Below are positions 9,373 through 18,526 of a DNA stretch of 34,767 nucleotides, in pieces. The notes below the pieces were generated by a model. It did not search any database and was not told the origin of the DNA. It saw only the letters and a list, made by a program, of their open reading frames with translations. How positions within the stretch are numbered: position 1 is the first letter of the stretch; every line of letters starts with the position of its first letter. The position numbers and the translations under genes are program-made. The DNA comes from RUG754 sp964345365. GTDB taxonomy: Bacteria > Bacillota > Clostridia > Peptostreptococcales > Anaerovoracaceae. The DNA is taken from positions 1-34,767 of the forward strand of contig CAYFQR010000017.1 in NCBI GenBank assembly GCA_964345365.1. The letters are read 5' to 3'.

Positions 9373-9418
9373 CGAGAATACTCGTGACTTAAGTCGCGAG
9401 AGGCTCAACTGTTTATTT
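9373..9418. repeat. Palindromic intergenic element, copy 1 (E1), at the ftsQ 3' end
   Basis: The core CTCGTGACTTAAGTCGCGAG (9381-9400) is a 10+10 inverted repeat with a single T-G wobble. It sits in a 35-bp unit that recurs at 30396-30429 (E2) and, more diverged, at 30481-30513 (E3). After the unit, CTGTTTATTT (9409-9418) also recurs after E2. The ftsQ stop (9405-9407) and last codons lie inside this copy. On the minus strand no T run follows, so it is not a standard terminator. Confidence 0.75.
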
Positions 9419-10160
9419 TAGGTGTGAAGGAAACATAATTCTCACCGGTAACTTTTATGGTTCCTCTCTCTATTCTCTTGTTGAAAAGCTCCTGAACCAC
9501 AAGCTGTATGTCACCGGTTTCCAGAGCCGAGAGCATATTGTCGTATGAACCCTCCACCAGAAGATTTTTCAATATATATGCCTTTACTTCGCCATCCTCG
9601 ATATTCAGCCCCTTGAAATACATTGAGTTATCGGCTGCGGTGGCTATCAGCGTCATGCTTTGTCTATAAAGTACGCCTTCCTCAACCTCAATTTTCTCTC
9701 CTAAATTCAACTTCGATATTGTCATCCCCCTTAATATCGTCACCTTCGGGTCAACCGATGTCTTTCTCAAAACTATGCCCTCGTTATCTATGACAACATA
9801 TTTATCTCCATAGACGATGCCCGCCACCTGCTTACGCTCGTTTATTTTTATTTCTATGGTAGCAGGCAGCTTCCTCCTTACAATCACATCCGCCATATAT
9901 GGATCCTGCATGAGTCTCTTTCGGATTGCGGAGCAGTCAACACCGGTAAAAATATTGCCGCCCGCCTTACACTTGCCCATCATCATGATTTCATCCGTTG
10001 TGTAATAATATGAACCCGAAATAAGAAATCCGCGCACGTTAAAATAAGGGGACTTCAGTGCAAACACAGCCATTCCTGCAATTAGGACAATGAAAGCCGT
10101 TATAGCCCACGCTCTTATCTTCCTCATCTTTCGTTTTCTCATGCGCTCGATTTTCTTCAT
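9405..10160 (-). CDS. ftsQ: Cell division protein FtsQ/DivIB
   Basis: Bitopic membrane protein of the FtsQLB complex that regulates septal peptidoglycan synthesis. The 251 residues comprise a short, very basic cytoplasmic N-terminus (KKIERMRKRKMRKIR), one membrane helix (about 18-37, AITAFIVLIAGMAVFAL), a POTRA domain (about 41-112, starting FNVRGFLISGSYYYTTDEI and ending with the K-P-T-I-I-NER pattern) and a beta domain to about 245. The ATG directly follows the murG TAG with no gap, so translation is probably coupled. The last codons and TGA stop overlap a repeated palindromic element, so the C-terminus may have been reshaped by it. Confidence 0.9.
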   Translation of the reverse strand: MKKIERMRKRKMRKIRAWAITAFIVLIAGMAVFALKSPYFNVRGFLISGSYYYTTDEIMMMGKCKAGGNIFTGVDCSAIRKRLMQDPYMADVIVRRKLPATIEIKINERKQVAGIVYGDKYVVIDNEGIVLRKTSVDPKVTILRGMTISKLNLGEKIEVEEGVLYRQSMTLIATAADNSMYFKGLNIEDGEVKAYILKNLLVEGSYDNMLSALETGDIQLVVQELFNKRIERGTIKVTGENYVSFTPKINS

Positions 10161-11264
10161 CTACTGATTGTCACCTGCTATGCCTTCATAAATTATTTCG
10201 AGTGCGTCAAGCGGAGCCGCTTCTCTCGCTTTCACACCCATTTCTTCCCTGAGCTCAGGATTATTTTTGAGCTTCTCGACTTTCGTTATAAGTATTTCCG
10301 CCGACAAGTCTTTTTCCTCAATGAGAATGGCACCGCCCCTGTCGGCAACCGCCCTCGCGTTATAATACTGATGATTTCCGGTAACATTCGGTGAAGGTAC
10401 GAGAATAGCCGGTTTACCCGCAACAAGAGTTTCAGCTACGGATAAAGCCCCCGCTCTTGAAATCAAAACATCCGTCGCAGCCAGCACTTCTTCCATATTA
10501 TCTATATAGTTCACTATCTTGATATTATCCGACAGAACGATTTTTTCTTCCGAAATCATCGCCATAACATCGTCATAATACCACCTGCCCGTTCCGAAAA
10601 TAAGAACTTCGCCCTGTTTGCCGTTCATTGCTTTCATAAGTCCGAAAACTTCTTTGTTAAGCGCTTCGGCACCCAGAGAACCGCCGAAGGAAAGGACAAC
10701 GTAGTCATCATGTGATATGCCTATTTTTTTTCTCGCCTCATATTTGTCCGCTTCAAAAAAGGTTTTTCTGACAGGATTCCCCGAAACCGTCAGTTTGCCT
10801 TTGTCGGCAAAGTGTCTGCCCGCATCCGCAAAGCCTAAAAAAATCTTTTTGACATATTTTTCAAGTTTTAAGTTGGCAAGGCCCGGAAAAGCGTTTTGTT
10901 CATGAAGATAACAAGGAATACCGAGCTTGTGCCCCGAATATATTACAGGGAAACACACGTAACCTCCCGTCCCGATAATAACGTCGGGTTTGTATTCCTT
11001 TAATATTTTTTTTGCCTGAAAAATGCCGTGCATCACGTGGTACGCGGTAAGAAAAATCTCTTTGAGATTCGAACGGTCTACCCATCTGGTATCAATCTCA
11101 GCCAACCTGTAACCCGCGCCCGGGACAATCCTCTTCTCGAAGCCGTCTCTATATCCTATATATAGAATATCATTATCGGAGTTTTTTTCCATGAACTTGT
11201 CGGCTATCGCTATCGCAGGATAGACATGGCCGCCGGAACCTCCGCCTGTAACTACAATCTTCAT
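10161..11264 (-). CDS. murG: MurG, lipid II synthase (GlcNAc transferase)
   Basis: Peripheral membrane glycosyltransferase (GT28) that adds GlcNAc from UDP-GlcNAc to lipid I, giving lipid II. The product is 367 residues. It opens with MKIVVTGGGSGGHVYPAIA, the glycine-rich membrane/lipid I loop of the family. Further motifs are GGYVCFPVI, LHEQNAFPGLAN, the second G-loop SFGGSLGAEALN and the UDP-GlcNAc site around SRAGALSVAETLVAGKPAILVPSPN. The ATG at 11264 is chosen because GAGG precedes it by 7 nt and the family start is reached at once; a longer frame would run back into ftsW. The Shine-Dalgarno overlaps the ftsW stop. Confidence 0.97.
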   Translation of the reverse strand: MKIVVTGGGSGGHVYPAIAIADKFMEKNSDNDILYIGYRDGFEKRIVPGAGYRLAEIDTRWVDRSNLKEIFLTAYHVMHGIFQAKKILKEYKPDVIIGTGGYVCFPVIYSGHKLGIPCYLHEQNAFPGLANLKLEKYVKKIFLGFADAGRHFADKGKLTVSGNPVRKTFFEADKYEARKKIGISHDDYVVLSFGGSLGAEALNKEVFGLMKAMNGKQGEVLIFGTGRWYYDDVMAMISEEKIVLSDNIKIVNYIDNMEEVLAATDVLISRAGALSVAETLVAGKPAILVPSPNVTGNHQYYNARAVADRGGAILIEEKDLSAEILITKVEKLKNNPELREEMGVKAREAAPLDALEIIYEGIAGDNQ

Positions 11265-11272
11265 TTTTTTCC

Positions 11273-12412
11273 TCATTCCGCAGACTGTTTTGTAATATTG
11301 ATAAGAACCCCTATGAGCCCCAGCAAAAGTACGAGTGCGTTTCCGCCATAGCTTACGAACGGCAAAATAAGTCCGGTCGGAGGCATTGACGAGGTAACCA
11401 CCGCTATATTTATTATAACCTGTACACCTATCATCGTGGTAATTCCCGCGGCAAGCATCATGCCGTAGTAGTCTTTCGCATTGACGGTCGCACTGCTTAT
11501 CCTCCAAAGAAGCAAAACATACGCAATAATCAAGGCATATATTCCTGCAAGACCCAATTCCTCCCCTATTATCGCAAGTATAAAGTCATTGTGCGGCTGA
11601 GAAAGATAGAGGGTTTTTTGAACGCTGTTTCCGAGTCCGAGTCCCTTTACACCGCCCGTACCGAGTGCAAGCAGCGACTGTACCACCTGATAGCCTATAT
11701 CGAGTGAATACTTGAAGGGGTCAAGAAAACTCAAATAACGCTCCCTTCGGTAAGGTGCGCTGTAGATAAGAAATGCAATAGCTGCGGAAGCCAGTGCCCC
11801 GAGCCCTAAGAGGTGCAGCACCTTTACTCCCGCCACAAGCATCATCCCCGCACATATCAATATTACGGTGGAAGCCGTCGACATATTCGGCTGTATAAGG
11901 ATCAAACCCGCATAAACTACGGTCATGGTGACGGGTATTACGACACCGCCCAACCGCTTAATCGCATTCGGATACCTCCTGTAAAATCCCGCGATAGCGA
12001 ATATGATGCAAATCTTTGAAATCTCACCCGGCATTATGGTAATCGGGCCGACAAGAATCCACCTTGTCGCCCCTCCCACTTCCGAACCGACGCCCGGAGT
12101 TATAACGGCAACAAGCAAAAGGAGCCCCGCTCCGTATATCCACAAGTAAAATTTGTCATATATATGGTAATCGATTTTTGATGCGATCCACATGACAACA
12201 ATGCCTATTAAAAGCCACACCACCTGTTTTTTCAGATATTCATAAGCATTTCCTTCAGTGGCGAGAGCATAGTAATAGCTGGCGGAGAATATCATTATCG
12301 TTCCGAATATGCAAAGGCCCAAAACTAAAAGGACTATGCTGAGATCCCCCGTTTTCCCGGAGTTGAGATTAGGCGCAATTCTTTTTTTTATTTTATTTTT
12401 TTTTGCCATCAT
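11273..12412 (-). CDS. ftsW: FtsW, septal peptidoglycan polymerase (SEDS family)
   Basis: Multi-pass SEDS glycosyltransferase that polymerises lipid II at the division site with its class B PBP partner. It has 379 residues and about ten membrane helices. Family landmarks are GGATRWILVGPITIMPGEISK, the conserved loop PYRRERYLSFLDPF, and the C-terminal SSMPPTGLILPFVSYGGNALV. The start is a double ATG at 12412-12407 followed by a very lysine-rich N-terminus. This initiation region is itself one unit of a five-copy degenerate tandem repeat that fills the gap to murD, so no clean Shine-Dalgarno is visible. SpoVE and RodA are similar; its place in the dcw cluster favours FtsW. Confidence 0.94.
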   Translation of the reverse strand: MMAKKNKIKKRIAPNLNSGKTGDLSIVLLVLGLCIFGTIMIFSASYYYALATEGNAYEYLKKQVVWLLIGIVVMWIASKIDYHIYDKFYLWIYGAGLLLLVAVITPGVGSEVGGATRWILVGPITIMPGEISKICIIFAIAGFYRRYPNAIKRLGGVVIPVTMTVVYAGLILIQPNMSTASTVILICAGMMLVAGVKVLHLLGLGALASAAIAFLIYSAPYRRERYLSFLDPFKYSLDIGYQVVQSLLALGTGGVKGLGLGNSVQKTLYLSQPHNDFILAIIGEELGLAGIYALIIAYVLLLWRISSATVNAKDYYGMMLAAGITTMIGVQVIINIAVVTSSMPPTGLILPFVSYGGNALVLLLGLIGVLINITKQSAE

Positions 12413-12533
12413 TATATCGTAAATCTATTTTATCATCATTCTAACAAAAGTTTATTTTTGCCGTTATTTTATCATAAGTCTGTTTTACCGTCATTTCATT
12501 GAAATCTTTTTTGCCATCATTGTATCTAAAGTT
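12399..12533 (-). repeat. Five-copy degenerate tandem repeat across the murD-ftsW junction
   Basis: Units of 26-28 bp: 12399-12425, 12426-12452, 12453-12480, 12481-12506 and 12507-12533. The plus-strand consensus is roughly TWTTTTGCCRTCATT followed by NTATCNNAARTY. On the minus strand the unit nearest murD contains the murD stop (CTTTAG) and then ATGATGGCAAAAAA, and the unit nearest ftsW contains the real ftsW start. The array therefore looks like serial duplication of the original stop/start junction. Several units also carry TAnAAT hexamers. Confidence 0.8.
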
Positions 12534-13881
12534 TATTTACGAGATTTTTGAACTCGTCTCCTCTTACCTCGAAATTCGGGTACATATCCCATGAAGCGCA
12601 TGCAGGCGAAAGAAGCACGCTGTCTCCCGGCACCGCAAGCTCGGAGGCTTTTTTAACACATTCTTCAAGGCTGCTTAGGATTATATATTTATTAAAATCG
12701 AGCTTGTCACAGGCTTCCCTTATAATATAAGCATCTCTACCGAATAAAATCAGATACTTGACTTTACCTTTCATCTCCTGCACAAGTTCATCGAACTCCT
12801 GGGATTTCGCATCTCCTCCCGCTATAAGAATTATATCGTTTTTTATCGCCCTGAGTGCAATCACGGTCGCATCGGTATTCGTACCTTTTGAATCGTTGCA
12901 GTACTTTACGCCGTTGATTTCTCTTACAAACTCAAGCCGATGTTCCACTCCCTTAAATTCCCTTAAGGTTTGACTGATTGCGGAAGCATTTATTCCCGAA
13001 ACATATGAAATTGCGATAGCGGCGAGAGCATTCTCTATATTGTGGTCGCCGATTATCTTCAGCTCGTCTCTGCTTAAAAAAGCGGTTTCACTTCCGTCGA
13101 AGTCTCTGAAAAGCATTGTATTCCCTCTTAAAAACGCGCCGTATTCAAGCTCGTGTTTCGAAGAAAACGGAACTGTTTTCGCCTTTGGCCTAGGCTCAAT
13201 TCCATCTATGCAGAGGCTTTTCACAAGCTCGTCCTCCGCATTTATCACCAAAAAATCGTCTTCATCCTGATTTTCCCATATCCTTGCTTTAGTCCTGCCA
13301 TATTCGTTCATGGTGTGATGCCTGTTCAGATGGTCGGGAGTCAAATTGAGTATCGCACTCACATGAGGCTTAAAAAATCCTGTCGTCTGAAGCTGGAAAC
13401 TTGAAACCTCGACAATCATATAATCGTCCGCCGTGGATGCCGTCGAAGCCGTTATGACCGGAAGCCCGATATTCCCGACCACATTCGTCTTTTTTCCGGC
13501 TTTCTTGAATATCTCGCCGACAAGAGTCGTCGTTGTGGTCTTGCCGTTCGTGCCCGTTATTCCGATAAATGTGCCCTTAGCGAGCCTGAAAGCCATTTCA
13601 AGCTCACCGACAATTTCAAGCCCCTCACGAGCCGCCTGTTTCACGAACTCGGTTTCGGGGTCAACGCCCGGACTCAATATCATTATATCGAAAGCATCGA
13701 AAGACTCCGGCATTTCGCCGAAATAAGCCTTGATGCCGTTTTCGTCTATGTATCTTATGATTTTTTCATCCATTTCGGCACGTTTTTTAGAGTCTTGAAC
13801 GCTTACATCAAAGCCCGCTTCAATAAGAGCTTTCATTGATGCGGCTCCGCTCTTGCCCAAGCCGATAATTATTGTTTTCAT
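12526..13881 (-). CDS. murD: MurD, UDP-MurNAc-L-alanine:D-glutamate ligase
   Basis: Cytoplasmic ATP-dependent ligase that adds D-glutamate to UDP-MurNAc-L-Ala. The 451 residues match the family. An N-terminal Rossmann-like UDP-binding domain (IIIGLGKSGAAS) is followed by the central ATPase with the P-loop GTNGKT (110-115), the Mur signature around LNLTPDHLNRH, HNIENALAAIAI, and the C-terminal Rossmann domain with YCNDSKGTNTDAT and SPACASWDMYPNFEVRGDEF. The last residues (VNKL, stop) lie in the first unit of the tandem repeat that precedes ftsW. mraY ends 39 bp before its start. Confidence 0.97.
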   Translation of the reverse strand: MKTIIIGLGKSGAASMKALIEAGFDVSVQDSKKRAEMDEKIIRYIDENGIKAYFGEMPESFDAFDIMILSPGVDPETEFVKQAAREGLEIVGELEMAFRLAKGTFIGITGTNGKTTTTTLVGEIFKKAGKKTNVVGNIGLPVITASTASTADDYMIVEVSSFQLQTTGFFKPHVSAILNLTPDHLNRHHTMNEYGRTKARIWENQDEDDFLVINAEDELVKSLCIDGIEPRPKAKTVPFSSKHELEYGAFLRGNTMLFRDFDGSETAFLSRDELKIIGDHNIENALAAIAISYVSGINASAISQTLREFKGVEHRLEFVREINGVKYCNDSKGTNTDATVIALRAIKNDIILIAGGDAKSQEFDELVQEMKGKVKYLILFGRDAYIIREACDKLDFNKYIILSSLEECVKKASELAVPGDSVLLSPACASWDMYPNFEVRGDEFKNLVNKL

Positions 13882-13920
13882 TTTATCGCCCTTACTTAAT
13901 ATATTCCTGTTTTTTCGCCT

Positions 13921-14934
13921 TCAGATAAACGGAATCAACATCGCCGCCATGCAAAAAACAAGCGTCAGAGTCGCGAAAAGTCTTACGACTTCGGTCTCAT
14001 GCCTTCCGCCAAGTTCAAAATGATGATGAAGCGGCGCCATTCTGAAAATACGCTTCCCCTTGCTCGCCTTGAAATATCCAACCTGAATTATTACGCTCGC
14101 CGCCTCCATCACATAGATAAATCCCGCCAACGCCAAAATAACTTCAAGCTTCATCAGCACGGCTGCAGCTGCCAAAGCTCCGCCAAGCGCCATGCTGCCG
14201 GTATCACCCATAAAAATCTTTGCAGGGAAACGATTGTAGAGTAAAAAACCTATACATCCTCCGACTATACCCGCATACAAAAGCGGATAGTCGCTGTAGC
14301 CGAAGCCCGACCCGATAACTGCCATCGCAAAAGCGACAACAGCGGTCACGGAGCTTGCAAGACCGTCCAAACCGTCCGTGAGATTTACGGAATTACTGAA
14401 TGCCGTCATCACGAACATCACCCAAGGTATATAAAATATCCCGAGGTCAATGTACTTGTCCCAAAGAGGAATCCAAACGGACGAGTTGAAAGGCGAAGGA
14501 GACGCCATACCGCCACCCATATAGTCTCCGCTCATATAGTAGCAAAAAATTGCAAATCCAAGCGAGAAAACGAACTGAAGTATAATTTTTTGCCTAGGGC
14601 TTATCCCCTTGCTGTTCTTCTTGACAGCCTTTTCATAATCATCAATGAAGCCTATGAGTCCGAAGCATATCATAATTATGCATACCGCTATAAGCCCCCA
14701 AGTCAGCATCCTGAATATGAGCCCTGTTATCACTGCCGCAAGTATCGTCGCACTGATTATTGCCAAGCCCCCCATAGACGGCGTCCCCGTCTTTGACAGA
14801 TGGCTTTTAGGGCCTTCTTCCCTTACAAACTGTTCGAATTGCATAGTTTTAAGGATAGGTATCAGTATTCCCGTAAGGACGCCGGATAATATGAATCCAA
14901 TCAAAACGGATATTATTTGAGGTAAACTATTCAT
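13921..14934 (-). CDS. mraY: MraY, phospho-MurNAc-pentapeptide transferase
   Basis: Polytopic membrane enzyme that transfers phospho-MurNAc-pentapeptide from UDP to undecaprenyl phosphate, giving lipid I. It has 337 residues and about ten membrane helices. Catalytic and substrate motifs are visible: the DDYEK aspartate pair with KGISPRQKIILQ, NSVNLTDGLDGLA, FMGDTGSMALGG and the C-terminal HHHFELGG. The start ATG has GGGAG 6 nt upstream and lies inside the last codons of murF (8-bp overlap), so the two are translationally coupled. Confidence 0.97.
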   Translation of the reverse strand: MNSLPQIISVLIGFILSGVLTGILIPILKTMQFEQFVREEGPKSHLSKTGTPSMGGLAIISATILAAVITGLIFRMLTWGLIAVCIIMICFGLIGFIDDYEKAVKKNSKGISPRQKIILQFVFSLGFAIFCYYMSGDYMGGGMASPSPFNSSVWIPLWDKYIDLGIFYIPWVMFVMTAFSNSVNLTDGLDGLASSVTAVVAFAMAVIGSGFGYSDYPLLYAGIVGGCIGFLLYNRFPAKIFMGDTGSMALGGALAAAAVLMKLEVILALAGFIYVMEAASVIIQVGYFKASKGKRIFRMAPLHHHFELGGRHETEVVRLFATLTLVFCMAAMLIPFI

Positions 14935-16429
14935 CTTTTTCTCCCGTCACAGCCTTAACTATCTTTTCCAGCTCCATGAACCTTGAAGCCTTCACCAGCA
15001 CTATATCTCCTGAAATCAGGTGCCTGTTTATGCCGGAAATAACCGTCTCTTTATCACTGAAGTGCTCCGCCTGCAGTTTTGATTTTTCGTCAAAAACAAT
15101 ATACGGTTTTTCCGATATGACTTTAAGACTTCCGCCCGCCTGCTCGGCTGATTCCTCCCATCCGCCTATCATTTCGTCAGACTTCTCACCTATAGCGAGC
15201 AAAATATCCACTCTCTTTTCGTACACATATCTCCCGATTTCTCTATGCGCATTCACGGATTCAACGCCGAGTTCACCCATGTCGCCTAATATCGCTATTC
15301 TTCTGCCCTTCGCCTTTGTATCGGTAGACATCAGGGTATTTATCGCACTCTTCATCGACTCGGGTGCGGCGTTATAAGTGTCATCTATCAACCTAATACC
15401 GCGTTTCTCTTTTATCGAGAGGCGTTTTTCAGTGAGCTTGATTTCTCCGAGTGCAGCTATCGCGTCACTTACATCTATACCGTATCTCGTTCCCGCTGCT
15501 ATCGCGAGTGCGGCATTCAAGGTATTATGCGCGCCGGGCACACCGAGTGAAACCCTATGGCTCGCATCTCCGTGAATTAACGTAAAATCAAACCCTTCGC
15601 TACCACTGTCGTTTACATCCGCAATACGAAAATCGGCGTCAATTGAGCTGCCGACGCGGAGCAGACTGCCCTTAATGTTCTTTTCGCTCAAATCGAGAAG
15701 CGAGAGCATATCATTGTCGGAGTTTATTATGAGCAGACTGTCATCGTCAAAATAGTTGCATACCTCCAATTTGGTATTCATTATTCCGGCTCTGCCTTCT
15801 TCACGGAAATTCCCTATATGTGAAATCCCTATATTAGTTATAATCGCCGTATCCGGTTTTACGATTGAAGCATTATAGTCTATAGAACCCTTGCCGTCCA
15901 TTCCCATTTCGATAACGGCCATCTCCGTATCGGGAGGAAAAGACAATATCGACAGCGGCAGTCCGAAAGCATTATTAAAATTTTTTATCGACCTTGCCGT
16001 CTTATATTTTGACGACATAACATAGTAAAGCATGTCCCTTGTGGATGTCTTGCCGACAGAACCGGTAACGGCTATTTTCGCTTTAAGCGGCAGCTCGCAA
16101 AGATATGCGGCCGCGAGCTTTCTCAAAGCCTCAAGACAATCCTCTACAAGAACCGTATTGATTTCGTAATCACCCTTTTGCTTGATAAAATCATCCAATT
16201 CTTCCGCACTCTTTTCGTCGGAAATCACCAAGGTCGTGCAGCCCGCCGTCACGACATCTTTAAGGAAATCGTGCGCATCTAATCTTTCGCCTTTCAACGC
16301 AAAGAAACAATCTCCGGCTTTTACAGTCCTTGAATCCGTGGATATGTTATCGAAAGAATCGCTCTCGCTGCCTCTCAGCAACATGCCTTCCGTTGATATA
16401 AGCAATTCCCCTACTGTCATAATTCTCAT
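14927..16429 (-). CDS. murF: MurF, UDP-MurNAc-tripeptide:D-Ala-D-Ala ligase
   Basis: ATP-dependent ligase that attaches the D-Ala-D-Ala dipeptide, the last cytoplasmic step of the precursor. At 500 residues it is slightly above the usual 450-460. It has an N-terminal MurF-type domain with STDSRTVKAGDCFFALKGER, the ATPase P-loop GSVGKTST (123-130), NNAFGLPLSIL, the carbamylated-lysine region EMGMDGKGSI, HNTLNAALAIAAG, and a C-terminal domain containing DTYNAAPESMKSAI and LGDMGELG. MurF has GSVGKT or GSNGKT where MurE has GTNGKT, which supports MurF. The gene directly follows the PBP; murE, often between them, is absent. Confidence 0.95.
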   Translation of the reverse strand: MRIMTVGELLISTEGMLLRGSESDSFDNISTDSRTVKAGDCFFALKGERLDAHDFLKDVVTAGCTTLVISDEKSAEELDDFIKQKGDYEINTVLVEDCLEALRKLAAAYLCELPLKAKIAVTGSVGKTSTRDMLYYVMSSKYKTARSIKNFNNAFGLPLSILSFPPDTEMAVIEMGMDGKGSIDYNASIVKPDTAIITNIGISHIGNFREEGRAGIMNTKLEVCNYFDDDSLLIINSDNDMLSLLDLSEKNIKGSLLRVGSSIDADFRIADVNDSGSEGFDFTLIHGDASHRVSLGVPGAHNTLNAALAIAAGTRYGIDVSDAIAALGEIKLTEKRLSIKEKRGIRLIDDTYNAAPESMKSAINTLMSTDTKAKGRRIAILGDMGELGVESVNAHREIGRYVYEKRVDILLAIGEKSDEMIGGWEESAEQAGGSLKVISEKPYIVFDEKSKLQAEHFSDKETVISGINRHLISGDIVLVKASRFMELEKIVKAVTGEKDE

Positions 16430-16447
16430 ATATCATCCGACCTTTCG

Positions 16448-18445
16448 TCAATCCTTATATACGTAAACTATAGTGTTTTTCTTTACCTTTGTTCCGGCCT
16501 TAGGATACTGGTCGACGATTTCCCAGTCATCCTTTCCTTTGGTATAATCCGGCCTTGAATACTTCAGTTCCTTTCCGGTTATAATTCCCACTGCTTCATG
16601 AAAAGCTTTGCCTGTCACATCGGGCACAACTGTGTACGCCGAATTCCTGCTCTGTTCTTCCTTTTCGGAATAAACAGGGTTTATCGCCATATACCTGAGT
16701 ACATTCTTCAGTATATTTTTTGCGGACGGTGCCGCAACTATCGAGCCGTATTGTGCGCCCCTCGGGCTGTCGACTATGACAAGGAGAGTTATCTTCGGGT
16801 CGTCTATAGGCGCCATACAGATAAATGAGCTGTAATAGTCGTACTCATGATATGCTCCTTTATCCGATTTCTGTGCGGTACCTGTTTTACCGCCTATCCT
16901 GTAACCTTTAATTTTCGCGGTTCCGCCGCCGCCTTCAGCCACCTCATATTCCATCATATCCTTCATAATGTTCGAGGTTTTCTTTGAAATCACCTTTCGG
17001 ATGAGCTTCCTCTCCACCGTTTCCGTCGTCTTCCCTTCCCTGTCGGCGATTCCTTTCATATAATGCGGTTCAACCAAATATCCGCCGTTTCCTATCGCAC
17101 TTACCGCCGTTGCGAGCTGAATAGGAGTGATGGATATACCCTGTCCGAATCCGAGTGTGGCAAGTTCGACCGGCCCGATATTCGACTGCATAAGCGAATT
17201 GCTCTCTCCCGGATAATCCACACCCGTAAGCTGTCCGAAACCGAACAGATTTATATATTTTCTGAATCGGGTCGCACCTATTTTTTTCGCGATTTCTGCA
17301 AAAGCGGGATTGCATGAATTGGCCAACGCTTTTTTAACATTTTGCTTACCGTGGGCGCCGTCATACCAGCAATGCATCACATAGTCAGCCACCCTGAAAG
17401 AGCCCTTGCAGTAAAACTTTTCGTTGAGAGAAATCGCTTTTTCCTCTATCGCCGCTGCTGCGGTAATCAGCTTAAATGTCGAGCCCGGTTCATAAGTATC
17501 CGATACAAGCGGGTTTCTCCACATGCGTGACAGATATTCCGTCTTCTTTTTATCGTTAAGCTTCTCAAATTTTTCTCTCTCTTTTTTAGAAAGGCCCTTC
17601 GGAGTCATAGGGTCGTTAGGGTCAAATCCCGGATATACACACGACGCCAATATTTCACCGTTATTGGGATCCATCGCAAGAATCTCCACTTTTTTTGCCT
17701 TCCATTTTTTATATGCCGCCTTTGCCTCTTCTTCACAATAGTATTGAATCGCTTCGTCTATGGTCAGATAAAAATTATAGCCGTCAACCGCAGCATAGTA
17801 TTTTTCGGTACCTTCAACAAGTTCATTTCCGGATATATCCGTATTAATTATCCACCTTCCGTTCATGCCGGACAATATTTCGTTATATTGCAGCTCGATT
17901 CCCGTTCGCCCCACTCCGTCATCGTTTACCGAGCCGAGCACCTGCGATGCAAAATTGTTCAAAGGATAATACCTCATTGTGCCCTGCGAAAATTCCAATC
18001 CCGGCACTCTAAGTTCCCTGATTTTTGCAAGCTGCTCTTTTGAGAGCCTCTTTGCGAGTGTGACGAACACATCTCCACCCGTTATCTTCTTTTCGATATC
18101 CTCGGCACTTATTCTTTTTTGGTCGATTATATCCGCGAGCGTTTGACAGAGCGCCTTAAGTTCAATGATGCTCATTTCCTCGGTTATCGTCACGGGCCTT
18201 CCGTAAAGGGTATAACAAATACTCGAGGTAGCGAGTTCTTTGCCGTTCCTGTCGTAGATTACACCTCGCTTTGCATCAATCGTACTGTCTCTCGTCTGCT
18301 GGGAGACGGCTCTTTTAGTAAGCTCATCCGAATCCACAATCATAATCTGCGCCAGTCTGATGCTCAATAAAAGCAGAGCAGCGCATATGAAAAAAAACCC
18401 TACTAAAACTCTTTCCCTATTGCTGTATTTAATATTATTGTTCAT
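16448..18445 (-). CDS. ftsI: Class B penicillin-binding protein with PASTA domain (FtsI/SpoVD type)
   Basis: Septal D,D-transpeptidase that cross-links glycan strands made by FtsW. It has an N-terminal membrane helix (about 13-34), a PBP dimerisation domain (about 52-215), and a transpeptidase domain with catalytic S323-TFK, S378-CN and K521-TG. A single C-terminal PASTA domain (about 603-666) begins at TVVPDVTGKAF. The length and single PASTA fit FtsI (PBP2B) or the sporulation paralogue SpoVD, which cannot be told apart by eye; as the only PBP in the cluster it is probably the vegetative division enzyme. The start ATG at 18445 has GGAG at 7 nt; a TTG one codon earlier is less well spaced. 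Confidence 0.93.
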   Translation of the reverse strand: MNNNIKYSNRERVLVGFFFICAALLLLSIRLAQIMIVDSDELTKRAVSQQTRDSTIDAKRGVIYDRNGKELATSSICYTLYGRPVTITEEMSIIELKALCQTLADIIDQKRISAEDIEKKITGGDVFVTLAKRLSKEQLAKIRELRVPGLEFSQGTMRYYPLNNFASQVLGSVNDDGVGRTGIELQYNEILSGMNGRWIINTDISGNELVEGTEKYYAAVDGYNFYLTIDEAIQYYCEEEAKAAYKKWKAKKVEILAMDPNNGEILASCVYPGFDPNDPMTPKGLSKKEREKFEKLNDKKKTEYLSRMWRNPLVSDTYEPGSTFKLITAAAAIEEKAISLNEKFYCKGSFRVADYVMHCWYDGAHGKQNVKKALANSCNPAFAEIAKKIGATRFRKYINLFGFGQLTGVDYPGESNSLMQSNIGPVELATLGFGQGISITPIQLATAVSAIGNGGYLVEPHYMKGIADREGKTTETVERKLIRKVISKKTSNIMKDMMEYEVAEGGGGTAKIKGYRIGGKTGTAQKSDKGAYHEYDYYSSFICMAPIDDPKITLLVIVDSPRGAQYGSIVAAPSAKNILKNVLRYMAINPVYSEKEEQSRNSAYTVVPDVTGKAFHEAVGIITGKELKYSRPDYTKGKDDWEIVDQYPKAGTKVKKNTIVYVYKD

Positions 18446-18489
18446 CAAACTTCTCCACGCAGATGAAAATTCCCTTTTTTAGTAAAATT

Positions 18490-18509
18490 AGCCGAACTTT
18501 CGTTCGGCT
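18490..18509 (-). terminator. Hairpin between ftsL and the PBP gene
   Basis: AGCCGAAC and GTTCGGCT form an 8-bp stem with a GAAA tetraloop on the minus strand. It is followed by AATTTTACTAAAAAA, a weak T tract. It lies 17 bp after the ftsL stop inside the operon, so it probably attenuates transcription or stabilises the upstream mRNA end. Confidence 0.5.
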
Positions 18510-18526
18510 ATATCACGTCGTTTAAT

